Numbered from the stretch's first letter, positions 15,890 to 24,605 are shown. The stretch is 27,758 nt of DNA from JBBRQP01 sp038226175 (GCA_038226175.1 JBBRQP010000037.1:1-27758), one strand, 5' to 3'. The notes: a model not told the origin generated them from the letters alone. Translations and numbers: made by a program.

Positions 15890-15902
15890 TACCCTTAGGG
15901 TA
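15890..15902. promoter_or_regulatory. 13-bp palindrome upstream of uvrA
   Basis: TACCCTTAGGGTA is an inverted repeat with six-base arms around a central T, 80 bp upstream of the chosen uvrA start and beyond the response regulator's stop. Size and position suit an operator for a dimeric regulator. It is not a known LexA box that I recognise, and a chance palindrome is possible. Confidence 0.3.
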
Positions 15903-15964
15903 TATTCGTCTACCTGCGCTTATTTTCTTGCCTGCGTAGCTGTTACCTCAACCCCAAAAGAAGG

Positions 15965-16615
15965 CTAAGTCGGCATGAGCTTACGACGGACAGCTTCCAT
16001 ACACAAAGAAATTCGACTATTGGTCGCTTCTTCTTCGAGGGGAATACCGAGCTTTTCTTTGAGACGTTGGACACAGTTTTGGACAGTTTTTTTGCTGGTA
16101 AAAATGCGTTCTGCAACAGCTTGATCCGTGAGACTTTCTTGACAAATAAGTTGCAAAATCATCCGCTCGCGTTCAGTTAACTTGACTAGAGAACGTAACT
16201 CACGGGGTAATTTCAATTCACCTTCTAAAGCACTCGTTGCGCCTTCGACAAACTGACTGCGCCGATCCATTTTGTTGACTGCCACAAAACCGCCCTCATG
16301 TTTACTCAACTGTTCGGCTAATGGCGAAAGTAACAGCGGTTCGCTAGAGTAGATTAACAAATTGAGACGGGGATGATGGGTAAAAATATAGCTCAATAGG
16401 TCAAGACCCGGATGCGCTGATTGTTCACCACTGGTTTTGCCATAAAGTAGATCGGCAACTAGTAGATCAGGCTGACTTTTTTCGAGTCGTTGTTGAGCTT
16501 TTTGGGGATCAGCAATCATTTCACATTGGGCTTGATCATCGACTTTCAGCAGCCATTCACAGTTATTTTTAGCCACTTCCGGGTGGTCTTCGATCACCCA
16601 AAATAATTTACCCAT
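15965..16615 (-). CDS. NarL/LuxR-type response regulator
   Basis: From ATG 16615 (AAGGA ribosome binding site five bases upstream; a GTG one codon earlier is also possible) the protein is 216 residues. The receiver domain has the acidic pair E9-D10, a phospho-acceptor Asp at 55 (DLLVADLL), Ser90/91 and Lys115 (VNKMD), so it looks phosphorylation-competent. The C-terminal HTH begins LTERERMILQLICQESLTD (about 146-164) and continues with the recognition helix region KKTVQNCVQRLKEKLGI. A long insertion after the phospho-site (GKTSGEQSAHPG) is unusual for compact receivers. No histidine kinase is adjacent, so it is an orphan regulator and its targets are unknown. Confidence 0.85.
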   Translation of the reverse strand: MGKLFWVIEDHPEVAKNNCEWLLKVDDQAQCEMIADPQKAQQRLEKSQPDLLVADLLYGKTSGEQSAHPGLDLLSYIFTHHPRLNLLIYSSEPLLLSPLAEQLSKHEGGFVAVNKMDRRSQFVEGATSALEGELKLPRELRSLVKLTERERMILQLICQESLTDQAVAERIFTSKKTVQNCVQRLKEKLGIPLEEEATNSRISLCMEAVRRKLMPT

Positions 16616-16706
16616 CACTTCCTTGTTATTTTGGAACTTCTACCATAGCGAAGAATTCGTATACTAGGGTAGAAATAGCAACTGATTTCACGGAAACTAC
16701 TTAGAT

Positions 16707-16982
16707 CTAGCCGCCAGCAATCGCTGGAATAATACTGACCTCATCGCCATCCTTGAGCGGGGTTTCGACCCCTTGCAAAAAGCGAATGTCTTCATTATTA
16801 ACGTAGAAGTTTACAAAACGACGTAGGGTACCTTGATCATCACACAGACGCGCCTTAAGACCAGGACAACTACCTTCGAGAGCCACTAGTAGCTCAGTAA
16901 CATTGGTTGCTTCACAGCTAACGGTGCCTTGGTTTTGGGTCAGTTTTTGTAAAGGCGTAGGGATCAAAACAGTCACGCTCAT
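16707..16982 (-). CDS. ThiS/MoaD-like sulfur carrier protein
   Basis: This 91-residue beta-grasp protein ends exactly in Gly-Gly (EVSIIPAIAGG), the tail that is adenylated and thiocarboxylated in ThiS, MoaD and CysO-type carriers. The body 'VTVLIPTPLQKLT...V....NVTELLVALE...PGLKARL', then 'RRFVNFYVNNEDIRFL...TPLKDGDEVSIIP', is typical of the MoaD side of the family. AGGAG lies six bases before the ATG. It starts 25 bp after the thrC stop on the same strand, so the two form an operon. No E1-like (MoeB/ThiF) or JAMM protease gene is nearby. The specific sulfur acceptor is unknown; association with ThrC is the only clue. Confidence 0.85.
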   Translation of the reverse strand: MSVTVLIPTPLQKLTQNQGTVSCEATNVTELLVALEGSCPGLKARLCDDQGTLRRFVNFYVNNEDIRFLQGVETPLKDGDEVSIIPAIAGG

Positions 16983-17007
16983 GATGGCTCCTAAAGTTAG
17001 ATAAAAG

Positions 17008-18300
17008 TTAAACGACCACTTGTTGCCAATCTAGGCGATCCAAGGTTTGAGCCCGTTCGAGCGCGCGCTCAAAGGACGCAAGATCCGGCGTAATACGATT
17101 GGGTTGACCCACATGACTCTGGATTGCTTCTAAGGTTTTGAGGCCGTTGCCAGTAATGTAGGCAACCGTAACTTCTTCGGGGTCAATCTTACCTTCAGCG
17201 GCCAATTTTTGGAGCGTAGCAATCGTCACCCCTCCGGCGGTTTCGGTAAAAATTCCTTCGGTCTGAGCTAGCAGTTTCATCGCAGCGATAATCTCATCAT
17301 CGGTCACAGCGGCGATATTACCATTAGTTTTGCGGGCAATATCAAGGGCATAAATACCATCAGCAGGGTTACCAATCGCCAGGGATTTGGCAATCGTGTT
17401 GGGCTTAGTCGGTGTGACATAGGTAGCCTCTTGCGCAAAGGCTTGGGCAACTGGCGAGCAGCCTAAGGCTTGGGCTCCGCTAAAGCAAATCGGTTTTTTG
17501 TCAACCAAGCCGACTTTGATAAATTCTTGGAAGCCTTTGTAGAGCTTGCCATAGAGAGAACCCGAAGCAATGGGCGCTACCACATGATCCGGCAACTGCC
17601 AGCCCAATTGTTCGGCAACCTCAAAGGCCAAAGTCTTAGAACCTTCAGCATAATAGGGACGCAAATTGATATTGACAAACCCCCAACCATAACGATCAGC
17701 CACTTCCGAACACAGCCGATTGACCTGATCGTAATTACCTTCGACAGCCATGACTTGGGGGCCATAGATCAAGGTTCCTAGGACTTTACCAAGTTCCAAA
17801 TCTGCTGGAATAAAGACGTAACACTCCAAACCCATATGCGCCGCAATCGCCGCTGTCGAGTTAGCCAAGTTACCTGTACTCGCGCAAGCTACCGTGCTAT
17901 AACCCAACTCCCGCGCCCGTGTCAGCGCTACCGATACGACCCGGTCTTTGAAGGATAAGGTCGGCATATTGACCGCATCATTTTTGATATACAAATGCTT
18001 CAGACCCAAATGACGACCCAAGCGTTCCGCTTTAATCAAAGGCGTCATACCCGTACCCACGTCCACGGGATTGGGGGAAGTCACGGGTAAAAATGAACGA
18101 TACCGCCATATAGAATGCGGTCCGGCTTCGATAGTTTGCCGTGTTGTAATACGTTTGATAGCGTCGTAATCATAGTTAACTTCTAAAGGGCCAAAACAAA
18201 ATTCGCACACATGCAAAGCTAGAGCCTCATATTCTGCTCCGCACTCCCGGCAGCGCAGGCCAGAAAAGGTGGCTAGGGTATCGCTCAAAACAGCGGTCAT
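17008..18300 (-). CDS. thrC: Threonine synthase
   Basis: ThrC is a PLP enzyme that converts O-phosphohomoserine to threonine and phosphate. The protein has 430 residues. It has an N-terminal zinc ribbon (Cys17, Cys20, Cys32 and Cys35: CRECG and CEFCF), the PLP-binding Lys118 in TLSFKDR, CASTGNLANSTAAIAAH for phosphate and cofactor contacts, and VAPIASGSLYGKLYKGF (the glycine-rich PLP phosphate loop region). This is the long cyanobacterial/archaeal-type enzyme, fold type II, related to cysteine synthases. The next gene on the strand is the ThiS/MoaD-like carrier. A 9-bp stem hairpin with a T7 loop lies about 60 bp upstream of the start. Confidence 0.93.
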   Translation of the reverse strand: MTAVLSDTLATFSGLRCRECGAEYEALALHVCEFCFGPLEVNYDYDAIKRITTRQTIEAGPHSIWRYRSFLPVTSPNPVDVGTGMTPLIKAERLGRHLGLKHLYIKNDAVNMPTLSFKDRVVSVALTRARELGYSTVACASTGNLANSTAAIAAHMGLECYVFIPADLELGKVLGTLIYGPQVMAVEGNYDQVNRLCSEVADRYGWGFVNINLRPYYAEGSKTLAFEVAEQLGWQLPDHVVAPIASGSLYGKLYKGFQEFIKVGLVDKKPICFSGAQALGCSPVAQAFAQEATYVTPTKPNTIAKSLAIGNPADGIYALDIARKTNGNIAAVTDDEIIAAMKLLAQTEGIFTETAGGVTIATLQKLAAEGKIDPEEVTVAYITGNGLKTLEAIQSHVGQPNRITPDLASFERALERAQTLDRLDWQQVVV

Positions 18301-18358
18301 GGTGTTATATCAAATGGGTTGTGATGAACATAACACGCCTTGTCAATATTCTGTTAAT

Positions 18359-18383
18359 ATACCCGACTTTTTTTGTTGGGTAT
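18359..18383. promoter_or_regulatory. Hairpin in the thrC leader region
   Basis: ATACCCGAC, a loop of seven T, and GTTGGGTAT form a nine-base-pair stem with one G-T wobble. It lies 59 bp upstream of the thrC start in the 292-bp gap between rpiA and thrC. On the thrC strand the loop is all A. I see no T-box or other known riboswitch core. It could be a leader element or an operator. Confidence 0.35.
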
Positions 18384-18592
18384 AAATCCAAGTTTGAGCA
18401 GCAGGGGGAGCTTTGCCCCACTGCCGGGAAGCTAAAACCAGCAGACCCAGTGCTTACTTAGGGGTTAGAAGCTGATTATTCAAGCCGAAACAGTATAAGT
18501 TCACAAAAAGCTAACCCTCTATTCTGAAAGTGTAACTTTCCCCAAATGTGCCTTGGCTCCTTATTTGTGGGGCGGGGGGCAGCCGACTTTTT

Positions 18593-19294
18593 CTAGCGCG
18601 AGATCACCTCAATTGTTTCACCATTGACCCGTCCGATCAGGATTTCGGTGGCAAGCCCAACGAAGAGACCATTTTCTAGAACACCAGGAATATTATTGAT
18701 GATCTTTTCTAGCTCAGCAGGGTCATCAATGGCAACAAATTGGGTATCTACGACAAAGTTGCCATGATCCGTGATCACAGGCCCATCTTTTTTGATGCCT
18801 AGCCTGATTTCAGGTTTACCACCTAGTTTTACTAATTCTGCCATCACGCCATAGACGGCTACCGGGAGAACCTCGATGGGTAAGGGAAAGGCACCTAGGT
18901 GGGTCACCAGTTTACTTTCATCGACGACTACGATAAATTCAGCAGCTCGTCCATCTACAATTTTTTCGAGGGTATGGGCTGCACCGCCCCCTTTGATCAA
19001 ATTCTTTTGGGGATCAACTTCATCAGCACCATCAATCGCTAGATCCACATGATCAACTTGGTCAATCGTCCGTAGTGGAATTCCTTCGTCTTTAGCCTGT
19101 ACTGCCGCTGAAAATGATGTCGGTACCCCGATGATTTGTAAACCTTCTTCCCGTTGGCGGCGACCCAACTCAGCAATCGCAAAGGCGGCTGTCGAACCCG
19201 TACCCAAACCCACTACCATGCCTGAGTGTACCCGCTGCGCCGCACTGATGCCGACTTGTTGTTTCATCAAACGAATTAATTCTTTTTGCTCCAT
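18593..19294 (-). CDS. rpiA: Ribose-5-phosphate isomerase A
   Basis: RpiA interconverts ribose-5-phosphate and ribulose-5-phosphate in the pentose phosphate and Calvin cycles. The 233-residue protein has GLGTGSTA (29-36), TSFSAAVQAKDEGIPL, DLAIDGADEVDPQKNLIKGGG (catalytic Asp and Lys residues) and VVDESK. Length is normal. AGGAAAAG precedes the ATG. It stands alone, upstream of the thrC leader region, with no gene in the 292 bp between. Confidence 0.96.
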   Translation of the reverse strand: MEQKELIRLMKQQVGISAAQRVHSGMVVGLGTGSTAAFAIAELGRRQREEGLQIIGVPTSFSAAVQAKDEGIPLRTIDQVDHVDLAIDGADEVDPQKNLIKGGGAAHTLEKIVDGRAAEFIVVVDESKLVTHLGAFPLPIEVLPVAVYGVMAELVKLGGKPEIRLGIKKDGPVITDHGNFVVDTQFVAIDDPAELEKIINNIPGVLENGLFVGLATEILIGRVNGETIEVISR

Positions 19295-19368
19295 GATCTT
19301 TTCCTAAAAATGCGCCCGCCCTTATCGTCTCACGAAAGCCACCTGTGCTTGTAAGAGGCTAACTTTTG

Positions 19369-20001
19369 TCAGTAACCGTTTTCCGATAAAAATGCTAAAT
19401 CCATAGCCGAAGTAGCAGGCTTTTTATGAAGTAAGCGTTCAACATATTTGGCTAAAATATCCCCCTCCAGATTAACGGTTTCACCAGTTTGGAGTGCAAT
19501 CAGATTGGTTTGCTCCAGACTGTAAGGGATTACTGCCACTGTGAATGTAGTTTCAGTACAGCTCGCTATGGTCAAACTCACGCCATTGACAGCGATACTG
19601 CCCTTAGGTGCAAGATAAGCTTGGCAAGTTGTAGGTGCGCTAAAGGTCATCTCCCAAAAAGGCCCGACTTGGCGACGCACCTCAAGTTTGCCTACCCCAT
19701 CACTGTGACCAGACACAAAATGACCGCCAATTTTGCCCCCAGCACGTAAGGAGCGTTCGAGATTGACCATGCTGCCGGGGGTGCGACTACCCAAATGCGA
19801 ACGGCGTAAGGTCTCATCGGATACTTGTGCCGTAAAAGCGACTGCCTGAAACTGCACGACGGTCAAACAAACCCCATCAACCGCCATACTATCGCCTAGG
19901 GCAATCTCCGCTAACACAGCTTGACAGCGCACCGTCAGTTGCTCGCCCTGTTGGGCGGCAATGTAGCCTACTTCTTCGATCAGTCCCGTAAACATCGACA
20001 T
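19369..20001 (-). CDS. ribE: Riboflavin synthase, alpha chain
   Basis: The enzyme dismutates two 6,7-dimethyl-8-ribityllumazine molecules to riboflavin. It contains two tandem lumazine-binding domains: the first starts MFTGLIEEVG (residues 3-12), and the second starts near GGHFVSGHSDGVG (about 92-104). Each has a GDSMAVDGVCLTV or GSIAVNGVSLTI block. The protein has 210 residues. A second ATG two codons in (19995) matches the usual family start MFTGLIEE and may be the real one. It follows rimI by 39 bp on the same strand. Confidence 0.94.
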   Translation of the reverse strand: MSMFTGLIEEVGYIAAQQGEQLTVRCQAVLAEIALGDSMAVDGVCLTVVQFQAVAFTAQVSDETLRRSHLGSRTPGSMVNLERSLRAGGKIGGHFVSGHSDGVGKLEVRRQVGPFWEMTFSAPTTCQAYLAPKGSIAVNGVSLTIASCTETTFTVAVIPYSLEQTNLIALQTGETVNLEGDILAKYVERLLHKKPATSAMDLAFLSENGY

Positions 20002-20040
20002 GCCTTGGCTTGGTCTTGATCCTAGCGTAACAGGGGTAGT

Positions 20041-20583
20041 TTAGGGGGTGAAATTATTGATTGTGATACCGCGTAGTGTCAGTTTTTCTTTTAACTTCAC
20101 ACCCAGATGATCAGTATGTTGACAGCACTGAGAGCTTTGGAGATTGGGCAACCACAAGACCAGAGCATCTTCGAGGTCAGGGTAATACTGACGCCGCTGA
20201 CCAATTTGCACTAGGTCATATTTTTTATACAGAGCCAGAGCTACGTGATTTGAGGCACGGACTTCTAAGGTCAGCCAATGAGCCTCTTCGCGTAGGCAGC
20301 GGTTGAGAGCTAGCCAAAATAGGACTTCCCCGAGGGATTTGCCCCGCCAATGTACCGCTATGGCCAGGGTGGTGAGATGCGCCTCTTCGAGGATACGCCA
20401 TAGACCGCTATAGCCGATGATTTCTGAGCCATAACGTAAACACCAGAGGCGATTTAAGGGTTGTTGAATTTCTTGCTCAAAGGTGCGCCGACTCCAAAAG
20501 CCACCAAAAGCAGCTTGTTCAATTGGGATCACCCCGTCCAAATCAGCTAAGGTCATTGGTTGATAGTCTAAAGTCAACAGCAT
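20041..20583 (-). CDS. rimI: GNAT acetyltransferase, RimI-like
   Basis: This 180-residue GNAT-fold protein has AAFGGFWSRRTFEQEI, a beta strand LTTLAIAVHWRGKSLGEVLF with a diverged acetyl-CoA loop (R.GKSLG, usually R/Q-x-x-G-x-G/A), and the RimI-type C-terminal half LTLEVRASNHVALALYKKYDLVQIGQRRQYY. The latter is the strongest hallmark. RimI acetylates the N-terminus of ribosomal protein S18, though many RimI-like proteins have other targets. A C-terminal extension after residue about 145 is not typical. It is divergent from hisA, with 38 bp between the starts. Confidence 0.85.
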   Translation of the reverse strand: MLLTLDYQPMTLADLDGVIPIEQAAFGGFWSRRTFEQEIQQPLNRLWCLRYGSEIIGYSGLWRILEEAHLTTLAIAVHWRGKSLGEVLFWLALNRCLREEAHWLTLEVRASNHVALALYKKYDLVQIGQRRQYYPDLEDALVLWLPNLQSSQCCQHTDHLGVKLKEKLTLRGITINNFTP

Positions 20584-20621
20584 TTGCGAAGAGCAAGCAG
20601 GGCTAATCGTACAATAAACCT

Positions 20622-21380
20622 ATGGAAGTCATCCCCGCTATTGATTTATTAAATGGACAGTGTGTGCGCTTGGTGCAAGGTGATTATGCCCAAGCTGAAG
20701 TTGTAGGTACTGACCCGATGCGTCAAGCCCAACTCTGGGCTGAACTCGGTGCGACCCGCCTCCATTTGGTAGATTTGACGGGAGCCAAAGCCGGAACTCT
20801 GGTTCACCACCAGCTGATCGCAGCTATTACGCGCGCACTACCTTGCCCAGTACAAGTAGGCGGTGGTATTCGGTCTCTTGAACAGATCACATCGCTCCTT
20901 GATCAGGGCGTAGACCGGGTGATTGTGGGTACTCTGGCTCTCGAAAATCCAGCTTTAGTACGAGAAGCTTGTCGGCAATATCCCAATAAAATTTGGCTAG
21001 CTTTAGATTGTCGTCATGGCAAAATTGCGACTAAGGGCTGGCTCGAACAAACTACGGTCGATGCCTTGACGCTAGCCCAAGAGTTTGAGGCTGCGGGAGC
21101 AGCGGGCTTTATTTATACGGATATTCTGCAAGATGGCACCCTCAAAGGGCCTAATATTCCCGAACTGCGGCGGGTCAGTACCCATCTAGATCGGCCTGTT
21201 ATTGCTTCGGGGGGGATGGGCTCGATGACGGATTTATTAAACTTATTACCTTTGGTAGCGCAGGGTGTGACGGGGGTGATCCTAGGTAAAGCGCTTTATC
21301 AAGGGACGATTACGTTACCAGAAGCCTTACGGGCTGTGCGCTGGCAAGATGTTCCAGAGACGGATATTCGGTTTTGTTAA
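20622..21380 (+). CDS. hisA: HisA, phosphoribosylformimino-AICAR-P isomerase
   Basis: HisA catalyses the Amadori isomerisation in histidine biosynthesis. The 252-residue TIM barrel begins MEVIPAIDLLNGQCVRLVQG with catalytic Asp8, then LHLVDLTGAKAG, VGGGIRS, RVIVGTLALENP, and the second catalytic Asp in FIYTDILQDGT. The C-terminal phosphate sites are VIASGGMGSM and GVILGKALYQG. All motifs are intact. It is a lone his gene here, as is usual in cyanobacteria where his genes are dispersed. It is convergent with the potassium channel gene, 15 bp apart. Confidence 0.96.
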   Translation: MEVIPAIDLLNGQCVRLVQGDYAQAEVVGTDPMRQAQLWAELGATRLHLVDLTGAKAGTLVHHQLIAAITRALPCPVQVGGGIRSLEQITSLLDQGVDRVIVGTLALENPALVREACRQYPNKIWLALDCRHGKIATKGWLEQTTVDALTLAQEFEAAGAAGFIYTDILQDGTLKGPNIPELRRVSTHLDRPVIASGGMGSMTDLLNLLPLVAQGVTGVILGKALYQGTITLPEALRAVRWQDVPETDIRFC

Positions 21381-21395
21381 GCAGGTTTTGATTGA

Positions 21396-22442
21396 CTATT
21401 TCTCGATCTTGCTAGGAATAAGCAGGTTGGATAATGCTCGCAGTTGTTCGGCAGTCCCCATACAAATCAGTAAATCTCCTTCCTCTAAGCGCGTATCGCC
21501 CGTAGGAGAACCGAATAGCTCACCATCAGCGCGACGAATTGCTAACACTAGCGCACCCGACTGAGCCCGAATATCAACTTCCTTAAGAGAACGATTGAGA
21601 AACGGACAATTTAATTTGGTATCGAGTAGCAGCTCTTCGATATAAAAAGTATTATTTTTGCCGACCAGTGCAGCTTCCGTAAAATCCACCACCTGCGGTC
21701 GTAAAGCCAAGGCTGCCATGCGTTTAGCCCCAGTCAAATAAGGCGACACAACCCGGTCAGCGCCTACTCTAGTCAACTTGGCTACGCTCTCTTCATTGCT
21801 CGCTCGCGCAATGGTAAAAATTTTGGGATTAAGCAACTTAGCTGATAGGACAATGTAGAGATTTTCAGCATCAGAAGGCAGCGCGCAAACAATGCATTTA
21901 GCTCTGGCGATGCCAGCTTCTTGGAGTAACTGATCAGAGCTAGCATCGCCCTGGAGCACCAGATAACCGATGGCACTGGCTTGTTTACAGAGTGCTTCAT
22001 CCTGTTCAATGACCACAAACGCTACATTATCGGTAGCAAAATCACGGCATACTTGACCGCCGATGCGTCCAAGTCCACAAACGATGTAATGTTCTTGCAA
22101 GGCTGTCAACATGGTGGTTCTACGTCTAATTTGAATTACTTCCTGAAAATACCCTTCACTAATCGCCCGCGCAACCTGACTAACGATATTACCAAAGGAA
22201 AATACCCCTGCCACAATCAGAAAAATTGTAAAAAGACGGCCAATACCATCTAGTGGATGCGTCTCTCCATAGCCGACACCTGCTAACGTAATGATAGTCA
22301 TATAAGCACTATCAAAAAGACTCCAGCCTTCAAGTAGGCTATACCCCAAGATGCCAATTGCTACTACCCCAAAAATCGCAGCAATACTGACGCGTAACTG
22401 GCGGCGAATATCGTCTAGTCTTTGGGTACGGCTTGTTGGCAT
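21396..22442 (-). CDS. Two-TM potassium channel with RCK (TrkA) domains
   Basis: The 348-residue protein has TM1 at about 18-37, a pore helix and filter TLAGVGYGE (52-60), TM2 at about 70-92, and a linker. A TrkA-N Rossmann domain follows (YIVCGLGRIGGQV, 119-131; acidic VVIEQDE at the ligand end), then a TrkA-C domain with VLAIRRADGELFGSPTGDTR. Overall it is an MthK/GsuK-type channel gated by cytosolic ligands or nucleotides. The filter GVGYGE replaces the common TVGYGD, a known variant in this group. No potassium uptake operon surrounds it. Confidence 0.9.
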   Translation of the reverse strand: MPTSRTQRLDDIRRQLRVSIAAIFGVVAIGILGYSLLEGWSLFDSAYMTIITLAGVGYGETHPLDGIGRLFTIFLIVAGVFSFGNIVSQVARAISEGYFQEVIQIRRRTTMLTALQEHYIVCGLGRIGGQVCRDFATDNVAFVVIEQDEALCKQASAIGYLVLQGDASSDQLLQEAGIARAKCIVCALPSDAENLYIVLSAKLLNPKIFTIARASNEESVAKLTRVGADRVVSPYLTGAKRMAALALRPQVVDFTEAALVGKNNTFYIEELLLDTKLNCPFLNRSLKEVDIRAQSGALVLAIRRADGELFGSPTGDTRLEEGDLLICMGTAEQLRALSNLLIPSKIEK

Positions 22443-22636
22443 GAGAAATTATTTAAAGTAGCCAATGCCATAGTAGAGCCATCGCTGGTGTTTTTAGACA
22501 TAACGCACCAATATTACTGACTCGCAAATATATCAATTTGCCTAGCAGCAGACTCTATCCTCAGGGGGAAGACTCAATAAATTTATGGATGTTATCACTA
22601 GAGCTATCTAAAACTTTTGACCCAGAGACTAATTGG

Positions 22637-23302
22637 ATGATCACACTGCACCACTTGAATAACTCCCGCTCTCAGCGCATACTTTGGTTGATGGAAGAAT
22701 TAGGATTAGCCTATGACATCAAGCCTTATGAACGCGATCCTCAGACCATGTTGGCGCCCTCATCACTGCGTCAAGTCCATCCGCTAGGTAAGTCGCCAGT
22801 GATCACAGATGACGGACTAACTCTAGCCGAATCTGGCGCAATTATCGAGTATCTGGCTAACCGCTATGGCAATGGACGGCTGATGCCAATAGCAAACACC
22901 CCAGAGCAATGGCGCTATACCTATTGGCTACATTATGCCGAAGGCTCTTTGATGCCGCTGTTGCTGCTTAAGCTGGTCTTTGACCAAATCGAACAGCAGC
23001 CGATGCTCTTTTTTGCCCGCCCGATTGCAATGGCGATTTCGGCGGCTACAAAAAGTTCGTTTATCAATCCTCAACTCACGCTGCATCTAGATTATCTGGA
23101 ATCAGAACTCGGAAAATATGAATGGTTTGCCAGTAACGAATTTACATGCGCTGATATTCAGATGAGTTTCCCCCTAGAAGCGGCTATGGCAAGGGCTGGG
23201 CTTGATGGGAGTCGGCCTAAACTGATAGCTTTTCTCAATCGCATTCACCAACGTCCGGCTTACCTCAGAGCATTAGAACGTGGCGGCAAGTATGATTTAT
23301 AG
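22637..23302 (+). CDS. Glutathione S-transferase family protein
   Basis: From ATG 22637 the protein is 221 residues. The open frame runs back to a TTG at 22538, but the GST fold starts at MITLHHLNNSRSQRILWLME. The N-terminal thioredoxin-like domain has the cis-proline/Ser-Gly contacts (VHPLGKSPVI and TLAESGAIIEYLANRYG, 67-81 or so), and the C-terminal all-helical domain ends FLNRIHQRPAYLRALERGG. The catalytic Tyr/Ser/Cys position is probably Ser10 or Ser12. Class cannot be fixed by eye. Substrate unknown. Confidence 0.88.
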   Translation: MITLHHLNNSRSQRILWLMEELGLAYDIKPYERDPQTMLAPSSLRQVHPLGKSPVITDDGLTLAESGAIIEYLANRYGNGRLMPIANTPEQWRYTYWLHYAEGSLMPLLLLKLVFDQIEQQPMLFFARPIAMAISAATKSSFINPQLTLHLDYLESELGKYEWFASNEFTCADIQMSFPLEAAMARAGLDGSRPKLIAFLNRIHQRPAYLRALERGGKYDL

Positions 23303-23357
23303 CGCAATTGTCAAAGCATCGAAGTCTCGGGTTGCCAAAGTAGAAATAGTTGTTAAC

Positions 23358-24590
23358 TTAGTTAATCAAGTTGAAAATACTAAATAGCGGCAGATACATC
23401 GCCAAAATAACTGAACCCACCATCCCGCCGAGCACGACAATCATAATTGGTTCTAATAAACTCGTCAGCGCTTTAACCGCAAGTTCCACTTCAATTTCAT
23501 AATATTCCGCAACCTTAAAGAGCATACTATCGAGTTCTCCTGTTTCTTCACCGACACTCATCATCTGGGTTGCAAGCGGCGGAAATAAACGTTCTTTTTG
23601 AATTGCGGCGGCGATTTGTCCGCCTTCACGGATCGCATTACGGGCATTTTCGACGGTGTTAGCAATGACTTGATTACCCGCAGTATCACGGACGATTTCT
23701 AAAGCTGTCAAAATTGGAACTCCCGAACGGGCGAGTGAACCAAAGGTACGACAAAAACGCGCCACTGAGGCTTTTTGGATCAAGTCACCGAAGAGCGGTA
23801 ATTTGAGCTTAATTCCATCAATAAAAGTCCGGCCTTGGGGTGAGCTGTAGACAGAATCAAAGAGATATTTTCCGGCTACTCCCAGACAAATTATCACCAC
23901 CCAGCCAGTCCAAGATTGTAAGGCATCACTCAGACCTAACATAACTAGTGTGAAGCCTGGTAACTCGCCATTGAGCGTTTTGAAAATGCCTTTAAATACA
24001 GGCAAGATAAAAATTACCATGGCCAAAAATAGACCAATCGCTAACACAAATACTGTCGTTGGATAAGAGAGAGCCGAGCGAATTTGACGATTAAGGCGGT
24101 CTTGGTCTTCGAGGAGTTTACTCAAACGTTCGAGCACTTCATCGAGCACCCCGCCCAGTTCACCAGCCTGCACCATGGCTATGTAGAGATTATCAAAGGC
24201 TTGAGGGTGTTTACGCATCGCATCGGCAATCGAACTACCCTGCTCCACATCAAGACGAATTAGTTCGATAATCTTGGCGAGCTTAGGATTTTTGGTCTGT
24301 TCTTGGAGTACTGAGAGCGCCCGCACTAAAGTCACACCCGCATTGACAAGAGCCGAAAATTGGCGCGAAAAAATAGCTTTATCGCGGACATTGATCCTAG
24401 TCAAGGTCAGACTGAGCTGCGAGAGATCCAGATTTTGCTTAAAAAAACTGGGTTTGACTTCTTGAATTTGGATAATGTAATAGCCTTGCTCACGCAAGTT
24501 ACTGCGTAGGCTGCTTACATCACGCGCCTCGACGATTTTTTCGATGGCCTGCCCTTGATTGGTGCGGACTTTATACTTAAACTGGGCCAT
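23358..24590 (-). CDS. pilC: Type IV pilus inner-membrane platform protein PilC
   Basis: PilC is the polytopic platform of the type IV pilus machine, linking the PilB and PilT motors to pilus assembly. The 410-residue protein has two GspF domains, with landmarks KAIFSRQFSALVNAGVTLVRAL and VARFCRTFGSLARSGVPILTAL (the repeated FxRxxxxLxxxG(V)P/T motif). Hydrophobic segments are at about 171-196, 216-240 and 375-405. Its start has AAGAAGGA about eight bases upstream. It is the last gene of pilB-pilT-pilC, 15 bp after pilT. Confidence 0.95.
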   Translation of the reverse strand: MAQFKYKVRTNQGQAIEKIVEARDVSSLRSNLREQGYYIIQIQEVKPSFFKQNLDLSQLSLTLTRINVRDKAIFSRQFSALVNAGVTLVRALSVLQEQTKNPKLAKIIELIRLDVEQGSSIADAMRKHPQAFDNLYIAMVQAGELGGVLDEVLERLSKLLEDQDRLNRQIRSALSYPTTVFVLAIGLFLAMVIFILPVFKGIFKTLNGELPGFTLVMLGLSDALQSWTGWVVIICLGVAGKYLFDSVYSSPQGRTFIDGIKLKLPLFGDLIQKASVARFCRTFGSLARSGVPILTALEIVRDTAGNQVIANTVENARNAIREGGQIAAAIQKERLFPPLATQMMSVGEETGELDSMLFKVAEYYEIEVELAVKALTSLLEPIMIVVLGGMVGSVILAMYLPLFSIFNLIN

Positions 24591-24605
24591 CGCTTAGATC
24601 CTTCT

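Noticed and set aside
15890..15902. LexA box for uvrA
   Set aside because: The palindrome does not match a LexA consensus I know; kept only as a possible operator.
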